A DNA stretch of 64,000 bases from Antedon mediterranea (GCF_964355755.1 NC_092671.1:32689304-32753303); one strand, 5' to 3'; shown: positions 10,573-23,874, counted from the first letter of the stretch. Program-made: numbers and translations. Notes: a model not told the origin generated them from the sequence alone.

Positions 10573-12015
10573 GCATTAACCATATAACTACATAACGCTG
10601 TGGTGTGTGTCACACATTGTGGCTTCTTAATTAAACAAATTAATTAACAAAAAATTAAAAATCCGGCTCTATAGCTTTGAGGACATGTCCCTGTAGTATG
10701 TTCATGCCAAATCCCAGCTCAATACTATAACGAATAAGGGAGGAGTAGTACTTTAAAAATCGCACTTTTTACTTAATAGTGTCCAGATGGAGGAAGAGAA
10801 GGAGAAAATGAGTAAGTACTAGACTCGGGTACCCCGAGTAAAAATGACTGTCATGGACCTGCCAATTGGCAGATGACAAGGTAGACAAGGTAGGTAGATG
10901 CTGATATGATCGATATGTTTCCTAGAAATTCTAATCAAACATTTTTTTTGTGTATAATAATATAATATTGAATAATAATAAAACATGTATTCACTACATA
11001 TAGCTTCATAGTGTTATTTATTGTATAATAATTCATGTTCAGCACAACATCAGTATTCAATTTCATTTTAATTATAATATTAACAATAACAACATATTAA
11101 TTAAATACAGTTAAATAATCCATCATATTTATTAGTATATTTACATAACAATAGTACAGGTGTAGTAATAGATGTAAATTCTCACGCCAAAGATCTACTT
11201 GTAATTTACAACACCAAGACGTGAGTAAAGTTGCGACAAATACTTGGAGAGCTTGTAGGGTAATCAAATGCCACATTTGTCACACAATGCAAAAATCAAT
11301 TGCGTTTATGTGATGAAAAGTTAACATGATACAATTACTGTACGCTACACGAGGAGGTCTGTAATCGGACACGTCATCGGCATGTTTTAAGTTATTCAGA
11401 GTCATAAAAATCAATCGATATGTTGAATTTCAATAGTGATTACACAGTAGACACAAAGACTATAATCCAGTGTTACTCGTGCGGAGGTCTTATAATGATA
11501 TACAATACATCTTACAAGATGATAAAAATTAATTATGCTGATTACGAACCTTATTTATGTAATTCTAAGTGTGACACACTAAATTGAATTAGAAATGATC
11601 TGTCTAACATTGTTATAGGCATTGGTGAATCAGTAGAGTGTAAAATATATCCATGGTTTTGATGCAAACGTGTTTATAGGTTCAAGTTCTTTTTAATCAA
11701 CTTCAATTCAGTGTTACGATATTTTACTGCAGGTGTTATATTTTTGCTAAATCAAAGTAGTTTATAGGTGCAGATGTAAGGTCTCAATAAAACTGTACAG
11801 TATGCTGTTATTTTTGCAGTGGTTTAATTTTCCAAAAATTTGGCGATCGGGAACCTTAACACAAAATATTGACAAATTTCAAATTAGTAGATAAATATAC
11901 ATCAAGAAAGCAAATTTACATGTGCAAAATATGTAAAAAAAAAAATGTTTATGATATTTTGAGCAAAGCAAAATAACTGACTTATGATTTACAAAGTTAC
12001 GATTATTGAGCTATT
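10573..12015. other. AT-rich non-coding DNA
   Basis: No gene or strong repeat seen. AT-rich with simple (ATA/AAT) runs near 10950-11130. Confidence 0.4.
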
Positions 12016-12516
12016 GGTATTCTATGAGACTGCCACATATTCTGTGAAACAGCCACACATTATGTGAGATGACTACATATTCTGTGAGACAGCCCCACAT
12101 TCTGTGAGATGGCCACATATTCTGTGAGACAACCATACATTCTGTAAGATGGCCACATTTTCTGTGAGACAGCCACACATTCTGTGAGATGGCCACATAT
12201 TCTGTGAGACAGCCAAACATTCTGTGAGATAGCCACACATTCTGTGAGACTACCACATACTCTGACAGACTGCCACATTTCTGAGACAGCCACACATTCT
12301 GTGAGATGCCATATATTCTGTGAGACAGCCACACATTCTGTGAGGTGGCCTCAGAAACAACTACACATTCTGTGAGAGCTACATACTCTGACAGACTGCC
12401 ACATATTCTGTGAGACAGACACCTGTTCTGTGAGACAACCACACATTATTTGATATGGCCACATATTCTGTGAGACTGCCACATACCCTCAGAGACTGCC
12501 ATGAATTCTGTAAGGA
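12016..12516. repeat. 21-bp minisatellite, left part
   Basis: Tandem ACATTCTGTGAGACAGCCAC-type units of about 21 bp, alternating GAGAC.GCCAC and GAGATGGCCAC. Because 21 is a multiple of three, stop-free minus-strand frames of up to 143 codons arise. They are not genes. Confidence 0.9.
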
Positions 12517-13192
12517 TATACCGTACTGACGCGGGTATAAGCCCATACTCGGGTATAAGCCCACCCCCGACTTTTGACTAATTTTCATGAAAAATGAGGC
12601 ACTCGGGTATAAGCCCACCCATTAATTCGAAGATCTACAGTGCGTGTCGGAATACATTATTTTGTATTTGGCGACGTCCATACACCGAATACACCTACCT
12701 TTGATCATAACCAAGCTAGGCTAATATACGCTAGGCCATATGAGGCCTAGCGGTCCTGTTTTGTTTACACTCCATCGCGTTCGAAGATCGCTTCACACAC
12801 GATGCTACAAGTCGCCAAAACGGGAAAACCACTATTTCGTATCGGCTGCCATAAACAAGCTTATTAAATTTCTTTGGTACATTTCTATTTAACGAACATT
12901 GTATACTTGCTTTTCTGCTTGATAAATTCTTGTTAAATTGATGTTTAAAATAAGATATTCTACGATAAATTACACGAACTATAAACTTAATTTTCCGACA
13001 CTCTACACCTCGTGTATTTAGAGGCAACGTTGTACACGTGAGGGCGCTCGCTCGCATGGTGGAATACACAGTGTACATGTGCTGTTTTTGACGATCTGCA
13101 TTTTTGGATCCTCGGGTATAAGCCCACCCCCCAAACTTGACGTGATTTCATGTTCGAGGGGGGTGGGCTTATACCCGCGTCAGTACGGTATA
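12517..13192. mobile_element. TA-flanked MITE inserted in the minisatellite
   Basis: Terminal inverted repeats TACCGTACTGACGCGGGTAT..., followed by AAGCCCA; the right end is the mirror, ending CGCGTCAGTACGGTA. TA (or TATA) flanks both sides, as for Tc1/mariner-type insertion. The subterminal CTCGGGTATAAGCCCACCCC occurs again inside both ends. It has no transposase. The minisatellite continues on both sides. Confidence 0.8.
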
Positions 13193-13852
13193 TTCTGTGA
13201 GACTGCCACATACTCTCAGAGACAGCCATGAATTATGTAAGGATATATATTCTGTGAGACTGGAATATATTCTGTGAGGCTGGCATATACTCTGAGAGAC
13301 TGACAAATATTCTGTGAGTCTGCCACAATTCTGTGAGACTGTACACACTCTGAAAGACTGCCACACAGCCTGTGAGACTGCACACACTCTGAGAGATTGG
13401 AACACATTCTGTGAATCTGCACACACTCTGAGAGATTTGCACACACTTTAAGAGACTGGCACACATTTTGTAAGACTGCTACACATTATGTGAGATTGGG
13501 ACACATTCTTTGAGACTGGTACACTGTCAGACTGCACACACTCTAAGAGGCCGATGCACATTCTATGAGACTGGCACACACTACTGTATATGTAAAGGCT
13601 GCTATACAATCTGTGGGACTGCACATTCTTTGTGAGACTGGCACACATTGTGTAAAACTGGCAAAAATTCTGTGAGACTGCCCATACTCCGAGAGAGTGA
13701 CACACATTCTATGAAACTAGCACACACTAATGTATCTAAAAGCTGCGAAACATTCTGTGAGACTACACATTCTCTGTGAGACTGGCACACACTACTGTAT
13801 GTAAAGGCTGCTAGACATTCTGTGTGACTGAACACATTCTGTGAGACTTGAT
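13193..13852. repeat. 21-bp minisatellite, right part
   Basis: Continuation of the 12016-12516 array (CACATTCTGTGAGACTG units, more diverged). A few units reappear at 14250-14310, after the next insertion. Confidence 0.9.
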
Positions 13853-14226
13853 TTGATTTGATTTATTTCGGCATCAGTACATAAAATATCACAGACATAC
13901 AATTAAAATTGGCAAATATAAAAATACCAAAATAAAACAAGGATGCCAAGGATAACTCATAAAAGTCCTCTACGGACTTGTTTCCAAAGAGGTCCTTTGA
14001 AAGAACAGCAAAAAAGACAAACAATGCAACATATAAAAATTACAAAAAAACAGCAAAATAGGACAATCGAAAAAAGAAGAAGCGCTTATTAAATAGTTTC
14101 TAGAGCTAGTGAACGTTCCTGTAGATACTTTTTAACTTTACTTTTAAAACAACAAACAGTTTGTGATTCCTTAATGTTAATTGGTAAATTATTCCATTCT
14201 TTTATAGCATTGTAAAAAAAGGTCAC
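13853..14226 (-). mobile_element. CR1/L2-like non-LTR 3' end
   Basis: Minus-strand coding tail (14226 to stop at 14089): FFYNAIKEWNNLPINI, then KSKVKKYLQ, the usual C-terminal end of CR1/L2-type reverse transcriptases. A 3' UTR with GGACTTTTATGAGTTATCC follows and ends in AATAAATCAAATCAAATCAAG, the short tandem tail typical of these elements. 5'-truncated; inserted in the 21-bp minisatellite. Confidence 0.8.
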
Positions 14227-14764
14227 ATGTGTCATGTCATATCACTTATGGAATACATTCTGTGAGACTGGTACATATTATTTCTACACATTCTTTGAGG
14301 CTGCACATACTCTGTGACATGCACTAAAGAATAGTGACATTCACTGAAACGGCACAGATTTTGTGAGAATGATGGCACAATGTGTGTTTTTCCATAGGAA
14401 TGCAAATATCAAGAATAAATTGGTTAATACTCTGTAAATGTCAGAGTGAAGTGTTGAATAAGTAGGTTAAAGTATCGTTACATAAAATGTCAGGCCATCA
14501 TACAAGTTTTCAATATCTTGCTAGACATGTTGATAAGAACAATTACAAAACTAGTAAGACACTGTTTCTGAATATCAACAATATTTACAGTACAAACATG
14601 AATGTGACTTATCAGCAATGAATCCAGAATTTTTAAATCCTTTAATTTGCATTCTAAATTTCAAAATTTGGATCTAATTATGAATATGAATATTTGATGG
14701 CTATAGTATTATTAAAGCACTAGTATAGCGAGTAGTGCTCTACAAATGGCTTAAAAACAGATTT

Positions 14765-14925
14765 AAGCTGCATTCACACTTGAACGAAAGCCATTATGTT
14801 AAATGGAAAGTCGTGTAAAACTATAAAACTTTATGTGACAAAAAAATGTGATGTGCCCATGTCATGTCATATCACTACCATATTTGGGTGCATCAAACTT
14901 TTTTTGTCAAACTAGATTTGAATTG
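14765..14925. mobile_element. Short MITE, copy 1
   Basis: AAACTTTATGTGACAAAAAA and CAAACTTTTTTTGTCAAACT form imperfect inverted ends around CCATATTTGGGTGCAT. Matches 19275-19410. Confidence 0.5.
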
Positions 14926-15540
14926 ACTGACCCTGTCTTCATCTTTCAACAACAAAGTTTGAATGTAAAGGTCATGTTTATTGCCTGTTTAGAACCTATG
15001 GTCTTGGCATAAACATTTCTAGCAGAGTGGAGTTTATAAATATTCATTTAAATATCTTTCAACCAACATCATTATAGACCTGCACAAAAAAGGTGGAAAA
15101 ACCTTAATGTAAATCAACCTTAGGTGCGTTTTCTACAGATTATTTTGTAATCATTTTGTTATTTTATTTATTAAATTAAATTATTTTTCAAGTCTGAATT
15201 AAAAAAGTTAAGAAATCTGCTGTTTTATTTCAAATCAAACTGTTGTTTTGTCATCATCAGAGATATAAGGAAATGTTTAAAATATCCTATTTGAAATTCA
15301 AATGCTATCGATAATTATTAAACTGCCTCCTCAACAGAATACTAATTCCCAATGAATATTGATAACAAATTACATATTATCGCTTCGGGACAATTTGAAT
15401 AAAGAGATCATTAATTGTACTTGATTTGATTTGTTCTTCTCACTTTAGTCACATATTTTACTAGCATATTAAAAAAATAATTTAAAAAATAAATAATTAT
15501 CAATATAGACTGGGACAAAACATGGTACTGTAAAGTTCAC
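14926..15540. other. AT-rich non-coding DNA
   Basis: No gene seen. A short TTGATTTGATTTG at 15420 resembles the non-LTR tail at 13853. Confidence 0.35.
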
Positions 15541-15543
15541 AAT

Positions 15544-15906
15544 ATGAAACATTTACCAAAAGTCGCCCAATTTAATTTTAAATTATTACATCCTATCTTA
15601 GCTTGTAGAAAAAACTTAAAGAAGTGGAATAAAATAAGTGATTATTGCGAAAAGTGTTGTATAGAAATAGAAAGTGAAAAACATATGTTGTACACCTGTA
15701 ATAGCATTCAATCAGATTTGAGTAAGTTCCGTAAACTGATTGTTAAATGTATTCGGACTAATGAAACACTACGGCCGGGTTTCCCCAAATGGTCAGACAT
15801 AGTTATAGGAACTCAACACATGCTCGTTAATGAACTCATATCTTTATTTACATTTAGTATTTACAAATCTTGCATTATATATAAACAAGCAAACATAAAG
15901 GTTTAA
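15544..15906 (+). pseudogene. Non-LTR retrotransposon C-terminal zinc-binding tail
   Basis: A 120-codon frame: FNFKLLHPILACRKNLKKW, then CEKCCIEIESEKHMLYTC. This is the C-x2-C-x8-H-x4-C knuckle (zf-RVT type) at the end of L1/Tx1-like and related non-LTR polymerases, then a short tail to a stop. Only this 3' tail is present and no reverse transcriptase motifs precede it, so it is a 5'-truncated copy. AT-rich sequence without an obvious poly(A) follows. Confidence 0.65.
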
Positions 15907-17002
15907 TTATCACTTGGAATTTATTTAAGATAGAACTAAAAATTTTTATTTCAAATGAATACTTATGTAATCTAAACAAAGCAGAAAGAAAATAGAACGA
16001 CGTTAAAGAAAAACTCCTTGAATCAATTATCTAAAAAGAAAAATAATCAATAAAATTTAATTTAATAAAGATTAATTTAAGAAATACACACGAATAAACG
16101 CGGCATACAGTATATTTGATTGAGTTCAGATCAATTGTTAGTTTACCACCATTATTATATTATTGTTTTCTAGGAGGCGCCTGAGTCCGGGATGACCAAG
16201 ACACAACTGGTGCTAGCCAGAACTTAAACTAGAACTATAAAAATAAACCTGGCTAGCGACGAGGGCGTATCCCCATACTTCGGTTTGGATTTAGCTTTGC
16301 ATTATTCATTAGTTTTTTATTTTATCATATAATTCATGTAAAATAATGAAATTGAAAGCAATATTATGTTCAAAATGTCTTTATCAATATCTTATAATGC
16401 AATATACCATTTTATTATACCTAATCTCAATTTTTAATACTGAATATCAATTTATCATCTTTTTTAAGCATCACGTTATTCTAAGGTTAATCTGTTAAGC
16501 ACCTGGAGAATCTGCAAAAGTATCAGTTCAAATCCTTGTCGGATCATACTTATTATCCATTATACTTTAATTAATTGTATTATTAAAAGCCTGAAACATG
16601 CAACTGTATAAACTTGATCTGCGTACACTTGATCTTCTAATGTATGATGTAGTTATCAGATTTTTAGGAAAAAAAGGTTTGATTTTTAAAGTCAAGAATG
16701 ATTTTGACCGTAATCTCGGACACTGACAGACAAAAACTTCATGAATAATCACTTCGAATAAATACCTGCATCTATGTATTTTCATATGAATATTTGAAAT
16801 ATGAATACCAATACATAATCACCCTATACCACCAGTACAGTATTACTATTATTAATAATACTTTGTTTAATGCATTTTTTCTCAATTATTTACAAGTAAG
16901 GTTCTTTATAACATTCCATTTGCAAAATAACAAAATAATAATAATTATTATTTACAATGCTCTTTTTCCTTTTTCTTTTTGTCTGGTTTTGTGAGCCCTT
17001 TT
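15907..17002. other. AT-rich non-coding DNA
   Basis: No gene seen. At 16500-16560 there is a lone B-box-like AGTTCAAATCC, possibly a decayed tRNA-derived repeat. TATACCACCAGTACAGTAT near 16824 recurs at 18668. Confidence 0.35.
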
Positions 17003-17820
17003 TTAATTATTTTGTCCCTTTTTCATGCCACTAGTACATGGTGGATTGGTTGTTGACAACTGTCCATTTGTGGAGATGGTAACATTTTCCTTCTTAATTT
17101 TTGGCATGAAAAGAGAAAATTTATCATAGTGTACATTTCTTTCTTCTTCACTCATTGAAGTCCACATTAACTGATCTAGTTTAAATTTCTTGAAATCATC
17201 TGACAGTTTATACCCTCCCATATTAACAAATGACATGTTCACATCTTTAAATTGCCCCTTAACTAACTTTTCCAACATGATAATTAAATCCGGCAGTTTC
17301 TTTTGTTTCCAATCTGCAAAGGCTTTTATAGAGTGATTCATTGATTCATTGTTATTGTTGGTCCGACTGCCTATTAATTCTGTGTGTTTCCAAACCTTTT
17401 CCTTTAATTTCGGAAACATCTTATTCAAGTAATGTAGTGCATCTGGTGCAATGTTAACGACAAATTCACGTAACAAGTTTTCTGTAATAGTAAATGATGC
17501 TTCTGACTTTGTATCAAGCAATTTTACAACTTTTTTATGTATGGAAGTTCTAACATTCCTTGGAACTCCAACTTTGTTAGTTAAATAATTGGACAAGTTT
17601 TCAAGAATGTGTTTTCTGCATAGTGCATGTTTACAATTAAATGTGTCTATAAATGCTTTGTGCATAGCTAGTTCATCATCTGTCCCTACTATTAAATTAC
17701 TAAAATCCTTTACACCATTATTAATTAAATTGTACTTTAAGAAATTATAAAATTCTGAAAATGCTAATTGATCACTCTTATGGTGGAGTAACATTGGGCC
17801 AAAAAAGACTGGATGGTCAT
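17003..17820 (-). pseudogene. Mutator-like (MULE) transposase fragment
   Basis: A 263-codon minus-strand frame ending at 17003. It fits a MULE-domain transposase: HPVFFGPMLLHH just upstream of the first ATG, then NLIVGTDDELAMHKAF (second acidic residue region), NCKHALCRKHILENL (C-x4-H motif), and RTNNNNESMNHSIKAF (the NNxxES/N region holding the catalytic Glu). The first catalytic Asp and any N-terminal DNA-binding domain are absent: similarity stops at about 17820, where a 187-bp tandem array begins. The C-terminal part is Lys-rich and ends MKKGQNN. The length is well below full MULE transposases, so it is truncated, although the remaining frame is intact. No terminal inverted repeats were identified with confidence. 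Confidence 0.75.
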
Positions 17821-18600
17821 TTTTTTGGTTTGCGTGATTTACACTGTAAAATCTAACCTAATCTGTAAATTTTACCCAAAAAAAAAAGATGTTTTTCGCC
17901 CAAAAAAAAAAACCAACATACAACAATTTCATTATTTTTTTTTCAAAAATGTCTTGCTATGATAGTCCTAGTCATGATAGAACCAATAATAATCCATTTG
18001 GAGGAGGTTTGCGCAGGTTTTTTTTGGTTTGCGCGATTTACACTGTAAAATCTGACATTTTACCCCCAAAAAAAGATGTTTTTCGCCCAAAAAAAAAGCC
18101 AACATACAGAAATTTCATATTTTTTTTTTCAAAAATTACTTGCTATGATAGTCCTAGTCATGATAGAACCAATAATAAGCCATTTGGAGGAGGTTTGCGC
18201 AGGTTTTTTTTGGGATTGCGCGATTTACACTGTAAAATCTGACATTTTACCCAAAAAAATGATGTTTTTCGCCCCCAAAAAAAGCAAACATACAGCAATT
18301 TCATAATTTTTTTTCCATAAATTACTTGCTATGGTAGTCTTAGTCATGATAGAACCAATAATAAGTCATTTGGAGGAGGTTTGCGCAGGTTTTTTTTTGG
18401 TTTGCTCGATTTACACTGTAAAATCTGACATTTTACCCAAAAAATGATGTTTTTCGCCCAAAAAAACGCCAAAATATAGCAATTTCATAATTTTTTTTTT
18501 CATAAATTACTTGCTATGATAGTCCTAGTCATGATAGAACCAATAATGGGCCATTTGGAGGAGGTTTGCGCAGGGTTTTTTTTGGTTTGCGCTGTTTGCG
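17821..18600. repeat. 187-bp tandem array
   Basis: Units starting GGTTTGCGCGATTTACACTG occur at 17827, 18026, 18212, 18399 and (partial) 18584, i.e. periods of 199, 186, 187 and 185 bp. Each has poly-A/T blocks, GATGTTTTTCGCCC, TTGCTATGATAGTCCTAGTC and CATTTGGAGGAGGTTTGCGC. Frames in it are artefacts. Confidence 0.9.
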
Positions 18601-18735
18601 CTTGGTTTGCGCAGTTTAGCAATACCCTTACCTTCCTGGTGTCAATATTTGGCAGTACAAAGAAAGTATATACCACCAGTACAGTATCACGTTCCTGGTG
18701 TCAATATTTGGCAGTACAAAGAGGAGTAAATCACA
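18601..18735. repeat. 59-bp duplication and TE-terminus-like motif
   Basis: TTCCTGGTGTCAATATTTGG begins at 18633 and again at 18692. Just before, TTTGCGCAGTTTAGCAATAC (18606) is the exact inverse of a motif at 38468. Confidence 0.6.
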
Positions 18736-20428
18736 GCCATTATGAGCACAAGTCTAAGGCACTTCTGGTGGTAGAACCTACTACTGGAGGTACATTTCTT
18801 GCTTGTCCACTTAAAAAGGACTGTTGGAAAGAGTAGGGATTACCCGGTGTTCATTTCCAGCCTCTGTCATTAATTGTAACCGGACCTTTTCTACAAGCTT
18901 TGCTTTCATGACTTTGGTATTGTATTTTCGTAGTAGCTCACTTCAAATCTTCAATGTTGATGTCATGGGACAGATAGTTTAGACAATTACATTAAAAAAA
19001 AAAGATTCTTTCACGCAATGAAAGTTGATTTACATGGATGATCGTATTCCCAAGAGAGCGACGCCTGCAATCACCGTGACCTAGTGAAATCAGGCCAGTA
19101 TACAGAAATCAATAATTTACTAACATTACCATAAAGGACACATATCAAGGCATTTAGTCATGTAAATTCTATTACATTACCTCTGCTATGCTGTAACTCA
19201 AAACATGCTAGATAGGAATATAATAAATTTATAATATGTTCATTTAAAAAAAGGTCGGTCGGTTCATAGACTTAAAGCCTTGTCCACACTATCAAACTTT
19301 ATGTGACAAATAAATATGATGTACCCATTATGATGCCATATTTGGGAATATCATTACCATATTTGGGAATATCATACATTTTTTTTTTAGTTTGATAATC
19401 AGAGCTTTACAAAACTTTAAGGTTTAAAAAAAGGAACATTCTTGTGATCATTGTACTACTTTAAAAAGCATACTTTTTTCTACAAAAAAAATGGAGAGGG
19501 CACAAAATAGGTACCTTATAATAGACTGGCAAATTTCGTTTATCACACTACACACCCTGTGCAATGTACACTGATCTATTCTGCATGTTCGGCTAAAACA
19601 CCCAACATCATCAGACATGATGGACAGGAAGTCTTTAGTTTGTACACATTTAAATATAAAATGAAAACAAATAAAAGAGCATATTTTTTTACCAGAGAAA
19701 AATAATTATTAAACTACGTAAAATTTACTTGTAAATAATGGTGTAAATTCATTTATGGGTGGTGGAAAAGGGGAAGGCTACGCAAGAATTAATATTCTTA
19801 TTGTATTACACTTCATTATTTTACAAACATGTGAGAGTGAGACACTAACTTTTTCATATTGGAGGATAGACGTGTTCCATCTGATAGTTTTGTCATATTA
19901 CACAGTGGTGATAGTGGTAAATAATAGTAAATCAATAACAAATTGTTTGTAGAAAGTAATAAATATTTATTATTGACAATAGATTTTTTTTTTTTAAATT
20001 AGGTTTTATTACTGATGACAGTTCATAAATTCAGGTTTTTTAGGTTTCTTAAAAGTTGGTTGTTAAAAGTGTTAAATGTTGTTAATTGGGAACAGGTCAG
20101 TAAATTTAATGACAAATTTTAAATATAAACCATTAAATATTTGTATTTTTTTGTATTGTTTACCTGAACATTGAATAAAATACAAAATGAGTAAATATTA
20201 ATTTAGTATTCAACTACTCAATGAAAAGTGTTGAGGACTGCAAAAGACATCAGAGAAATGACGTCCTCACAGTTTTTCTGTTAAAGAAATTTGGACTGTA
20301 AATGCAGATACTGTAAAGTAGGTAATCAATATAAAGACAGACTACCCATATTCAATATCACCTGATTCTTAGTATCATTTGAACATTCCATAATGCAGTA
20401 CTACTACATGTTTCATGTGTTTCACCTA
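18736..20428. other. AT-rich non-coding DNA with one MITE
   Basis: 19275-19410 is the second copy of the MITE at 14765 (CAAACTTTATGTGACAAATA...CATATTTGGGAATATCAT). Otherwise nothing recognised. Confidence 0.4.
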
Positions 20429-20430
20429 GT

Positions 20431-20641
20431 ATCATAGACCAAACATAACCCCTCAATTGAGAAGAATTTGTATATGAAAAATTAAGATACTCATTTTAAT
20501 AGCGAATGCACCTTGGCATTTAGTTAAATTACTATATCATAGACTAAACATAACCCTTCAATTGAGAAGAATTTGTATATAAAAAATTAAGATACTCATT
20601 TTAATAACGAATGCACCTTGGCATTTAGTTAAATTACTATA
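20431..20641. repeat. 105-bp tandem duplication
   Basis: Two nearly identical copies starting ATCATAGAC at 20431 and 20536, each with AATTGAGAAGAATTTGTATA and GAATGCACCTTGGCATTTAG. Recent duplication. Confidence 0.9.
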
Positions 20642-21785
20642 TAGTTCAAATTTAAAAAATATTACATATGGCACTGGAAAAACAAGGGTATATTATAAAA
20701 GTCACAAGCACAATTAATAAATACATTGAAAATTACAATGGAATACAAAACAAAATCATGATCTCATGGAAATGCTTTAAATAGAATTTTCACAAGCTAG
20801 AATAATTACCACTTATTGGTCACGAATGTTGCTTATCCAGGCTTCAATTCAATTTGAATAATGGATAACAAATCTACTGTTAGGATTCGGTTTGTCTGTT
20901 TTAACAACACGACAATTTAAATGAAAAAACTCATTATTTTTTTCCTGAAACATATTTGAATGTTCATCTTTATGTGTATGGAAAAGTAATTCAAAATACT
21001 GGATGGGAATCAAAGGATTATGGGATAGATTTAAATTTACTTTTAATAAAACCAGTAGGGGTTTGAAATGAAAGCAATGTACTTGCTATTAATAGAAACT
21101 GTAATCAATAGAATAAGAAGAAGTATAAGGAATGATCTAGAAGGTTATGAACATATTGTATATAAGGGGAAGTATGACAATTGTAAGAGGGAGAAGGATT
21201 TTTTGATTGAAGCATTTATTTTGAAGAAGGTTGTTGGATTAGAGGTTGGATTAGAGGTTGGATGTTATATTGTAAAGTCATTGTGAAGCTGTTGTTTAAA
21301 GTGCTTACTGGATTGTTAAAAGTTGAAGTTGATTGAAATTAAAGCTTTGTTTTTGAGTTATTTTACAACTTTGTGGATTTTGTGTGTATACTTTTATGTC
21401 ACAAGGGAGTTCCTAAAGTATTTTCAACCGCTCGGAAACATACGTAAGAGGAGTTCGACGACCTGCATAACCCCTACATCTACACAAATGTCAGCATATC
21501 CCTGCCGTTTCCTTTTTACAGGTCCATGAAAATGGAGATCTAGCATTTATTCAGTAATATATTTATGAAGTTATGGCCACCTTCTTTATTTAGTCATGTT
21601 GACAAAATTAGTCCTGAAAGAGAAAAACCAAAACAAATTGATTAAATAAACAATATACTGGTAGTACAAGGAATAAATCAAATCTCAAGTATCAATTTAT
21701 ATACTGTTTTACTGAAAAACGAAGATGGAATCATATATTAATCAATTTATTAATTAATGATTATCCAAATTATGTTCTCTACAAG
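20642..21785. other. Non-coding AT-rich DNA
   Basis: Nothing convincing. At 21415-21535 a less AT-rich patch is open on both strands (minus: GPVKRKRQGYADICVDVG) but has no identified partner exon. Confidence 0.3.
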
Positions 21786-22640
21786 CAATAGAGAGAAATG
21801 GCGAACCGCGATGACGTCACTCAAAATTCACCGAGTGGGTAAAGATTGTAAACAAACCATTTCGCCACATGTTTTTGTATGGGAAATTCCGATGGGTTGA
21901 GTTAAAAAGGAAGGTAGAAAAGAACGTTTAAAACACACATAATAGCAGTATCTTTTTTTTTTTGCAACACCCTTATCAATTTTAATGTTATATGGGCAAA
22001 TCTTAACATATTTTATTTTAATTTGGATTGAATTAAGACGCGTTTTTGTTATATACTGTACCCAGCTCTAGGCCCTAGATAGTTGGCATGTATGCTGTAG
22101 TACCTCGAGCCTAGCACGGATTATCGGTTATTATAATAATAATAATATTGGAAATTCGTTATTGCGTACTGTACTCACTACTACTACTTTAGCTAGGGTG
22201 CTGCTAGGCGTCTCCTAGCTAGGTAGTAAGACTAAATAAAGCCTCTCTAGTAGATGTAGGACTAGCATTAGTTTCAGCTTGACAACTGCCATTTTGTTAT
22301 GTGGCTAGTGATGCTTCCTGCAGGGGGGCTACCGCCAGTAATGATGCTTGATAACACCATTCTACTATAATACTATAGGCCAAATCTAATGTAGACCTAC
22401 AGATATGAGATATTTTTAGGAATATGATTGTGAATGATGGATGACTTTTATACATATTTCATTGTTTTATTGTGTAAATACACAAATACAACAAGAATTA
22501 TGAGCGTTACAGCAACAACATTGGTTAGACAACGCCATGATTCACGTGTATAAACATAGGAAATGTGTCTCCCTCAACGGTTTGTTATGATTTTATACCC
22601 ACTCGGATTTTAGACGTCGGTTCGCCATTTCTCTCTATTG
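21786..22640. mobile_element. Terminal-inverted-repeat element (855 bp)
   Basis: The left end CAATAGAGAGAAATGGCGAA continues with CCG..GACGTC..CGAGTGGGTA; the right end is its inverse (TACCCACTCGG...TTCGCCATTTCTCTCTATTG). AAG flanks both sides (possible 3-bp target duplication). No transposase. Superfamily uncertain. Confidence 0.75.
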
Positions 22641-22824
22641 AAGATGAGTATCATTTCACTTTAGTTTGTCCCTTTTATTCAGATATCAGAACTAAATATA
22701 TTTTCATTTTATACAAATAACCCCTCTAAATTAAAATATATTTATCTTATGTCTACTACAAATATCTCATTACTAAGCTTGGAAAATATATATATTTTTT
22801 TCATTTTAACGTAGAACAGAATTC

Positions 22825-23874
22825 TTAACACTTTGACTGCCAAAGGTTTTTCCAGTTAGAAACTGCCACCGCCAGCGTTTATAGCCCAATTCGATGTTTT
22901 TATAAAAGCTGATTGAAACTATGTATGTGATCTGATTTACATGTAATTTAGACTAAAATAATCATAAAGATTTTAGCTTTACAATGGTACCAAGAACGAT
23001 TTTCAAATCGCAATATGTAAATCGTAATAGTAAAATGAAAGTAACCCACTTTTTGAGTTTTTCGTAGTTTCGCGCAAGAAAGTCGAGATATTCGCGATTT
23101 TGTGCAAGACATCACAATATGAAAATATCGCCTGGTGCGATCAACAAACAACAAAAAAGTTACTTATACGGCACCGGTAGGCCTATAAAAACAAGTTATC
23201 ACTATCGAAACATGTATTACATTTTATAAATCATAAATCTTACATCAATGTTTCGCCAAAATCCACATGGTAAAGACACCAGGCCTAGTTAACTAGGCCT
23301 AAAGTTGGTCCGGAACCGTTTTACGACTAGGCCTAGGCTATAGCCTAGTACTACTAGCCTAGCTAGTAAACTGATGATAATATTCATACCATTTCCAAAC
23401 AAGTTTGTTTCGTGAAACACGGCCACTTACAGTGAAACACCAAAACAATTAGGGTATACATACAATAATAAAATTAAAGACTTCATATTGAAAATTCATC
23501 CATTATTTTTTAATCAGATAACAAACAAACATGCCAATCCACATAAACCTTTGTAATGCTTCGGCGGCATAGCTAGCGCGCGACCGATACACAATGCGCC
23601 AAACCATCGCTGTACGTGCTACTGTGATGCGCGGTGTATGTTATTTCGACAGGTACCATTTTGACAATCGTTCGTAACCAGATTAGTTACTTTCAAAAAG
23701 TAAAATATTCACGGTCCAGACCGAATATAGTGTCCATATTTATAGTATATACCAATAATTAACCTATCTACCGGATTTCGTAAAAAACGCAAAAAACGAA
23801 TATCTTCGTGTTTGGCAGTCAAGCGTTGTGTTTCCAAAAACGAAGATCTTCGTGTTTGGCAGTCAAAGTGTTAA
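22825..23874. mobile_element. piggyBac-like MITE with TTAA target sites, copy 1
   Basis: TTAA-CACTTTGACTGCCAAA at the left and TTTGGCAGTCAAAGTG-TTAA at the right. TTAA on both sides plus this terminus is typical of piggyBac-type elements. The right terminal block GAAGATCTTCGTGTTTGGCAG occurs twice (near 23803 and 23850). Non-coding. This copy is the empty-site reference for the Helitron in copy 2. Confidence 0.8.

Noticed and set aside
12011-13835. Minus-strand frames rich in SLTECV / SQNVW repeats
   Set aside because: By-products of the 21-bp minisatellite, whose period is a multiple of three.
21323-21529. Possible exon around 21415-21535 (either strand)
   Set aside because: Open on both strands with slightly higher GC, but no recognised domain and no convincing matching splice partner.
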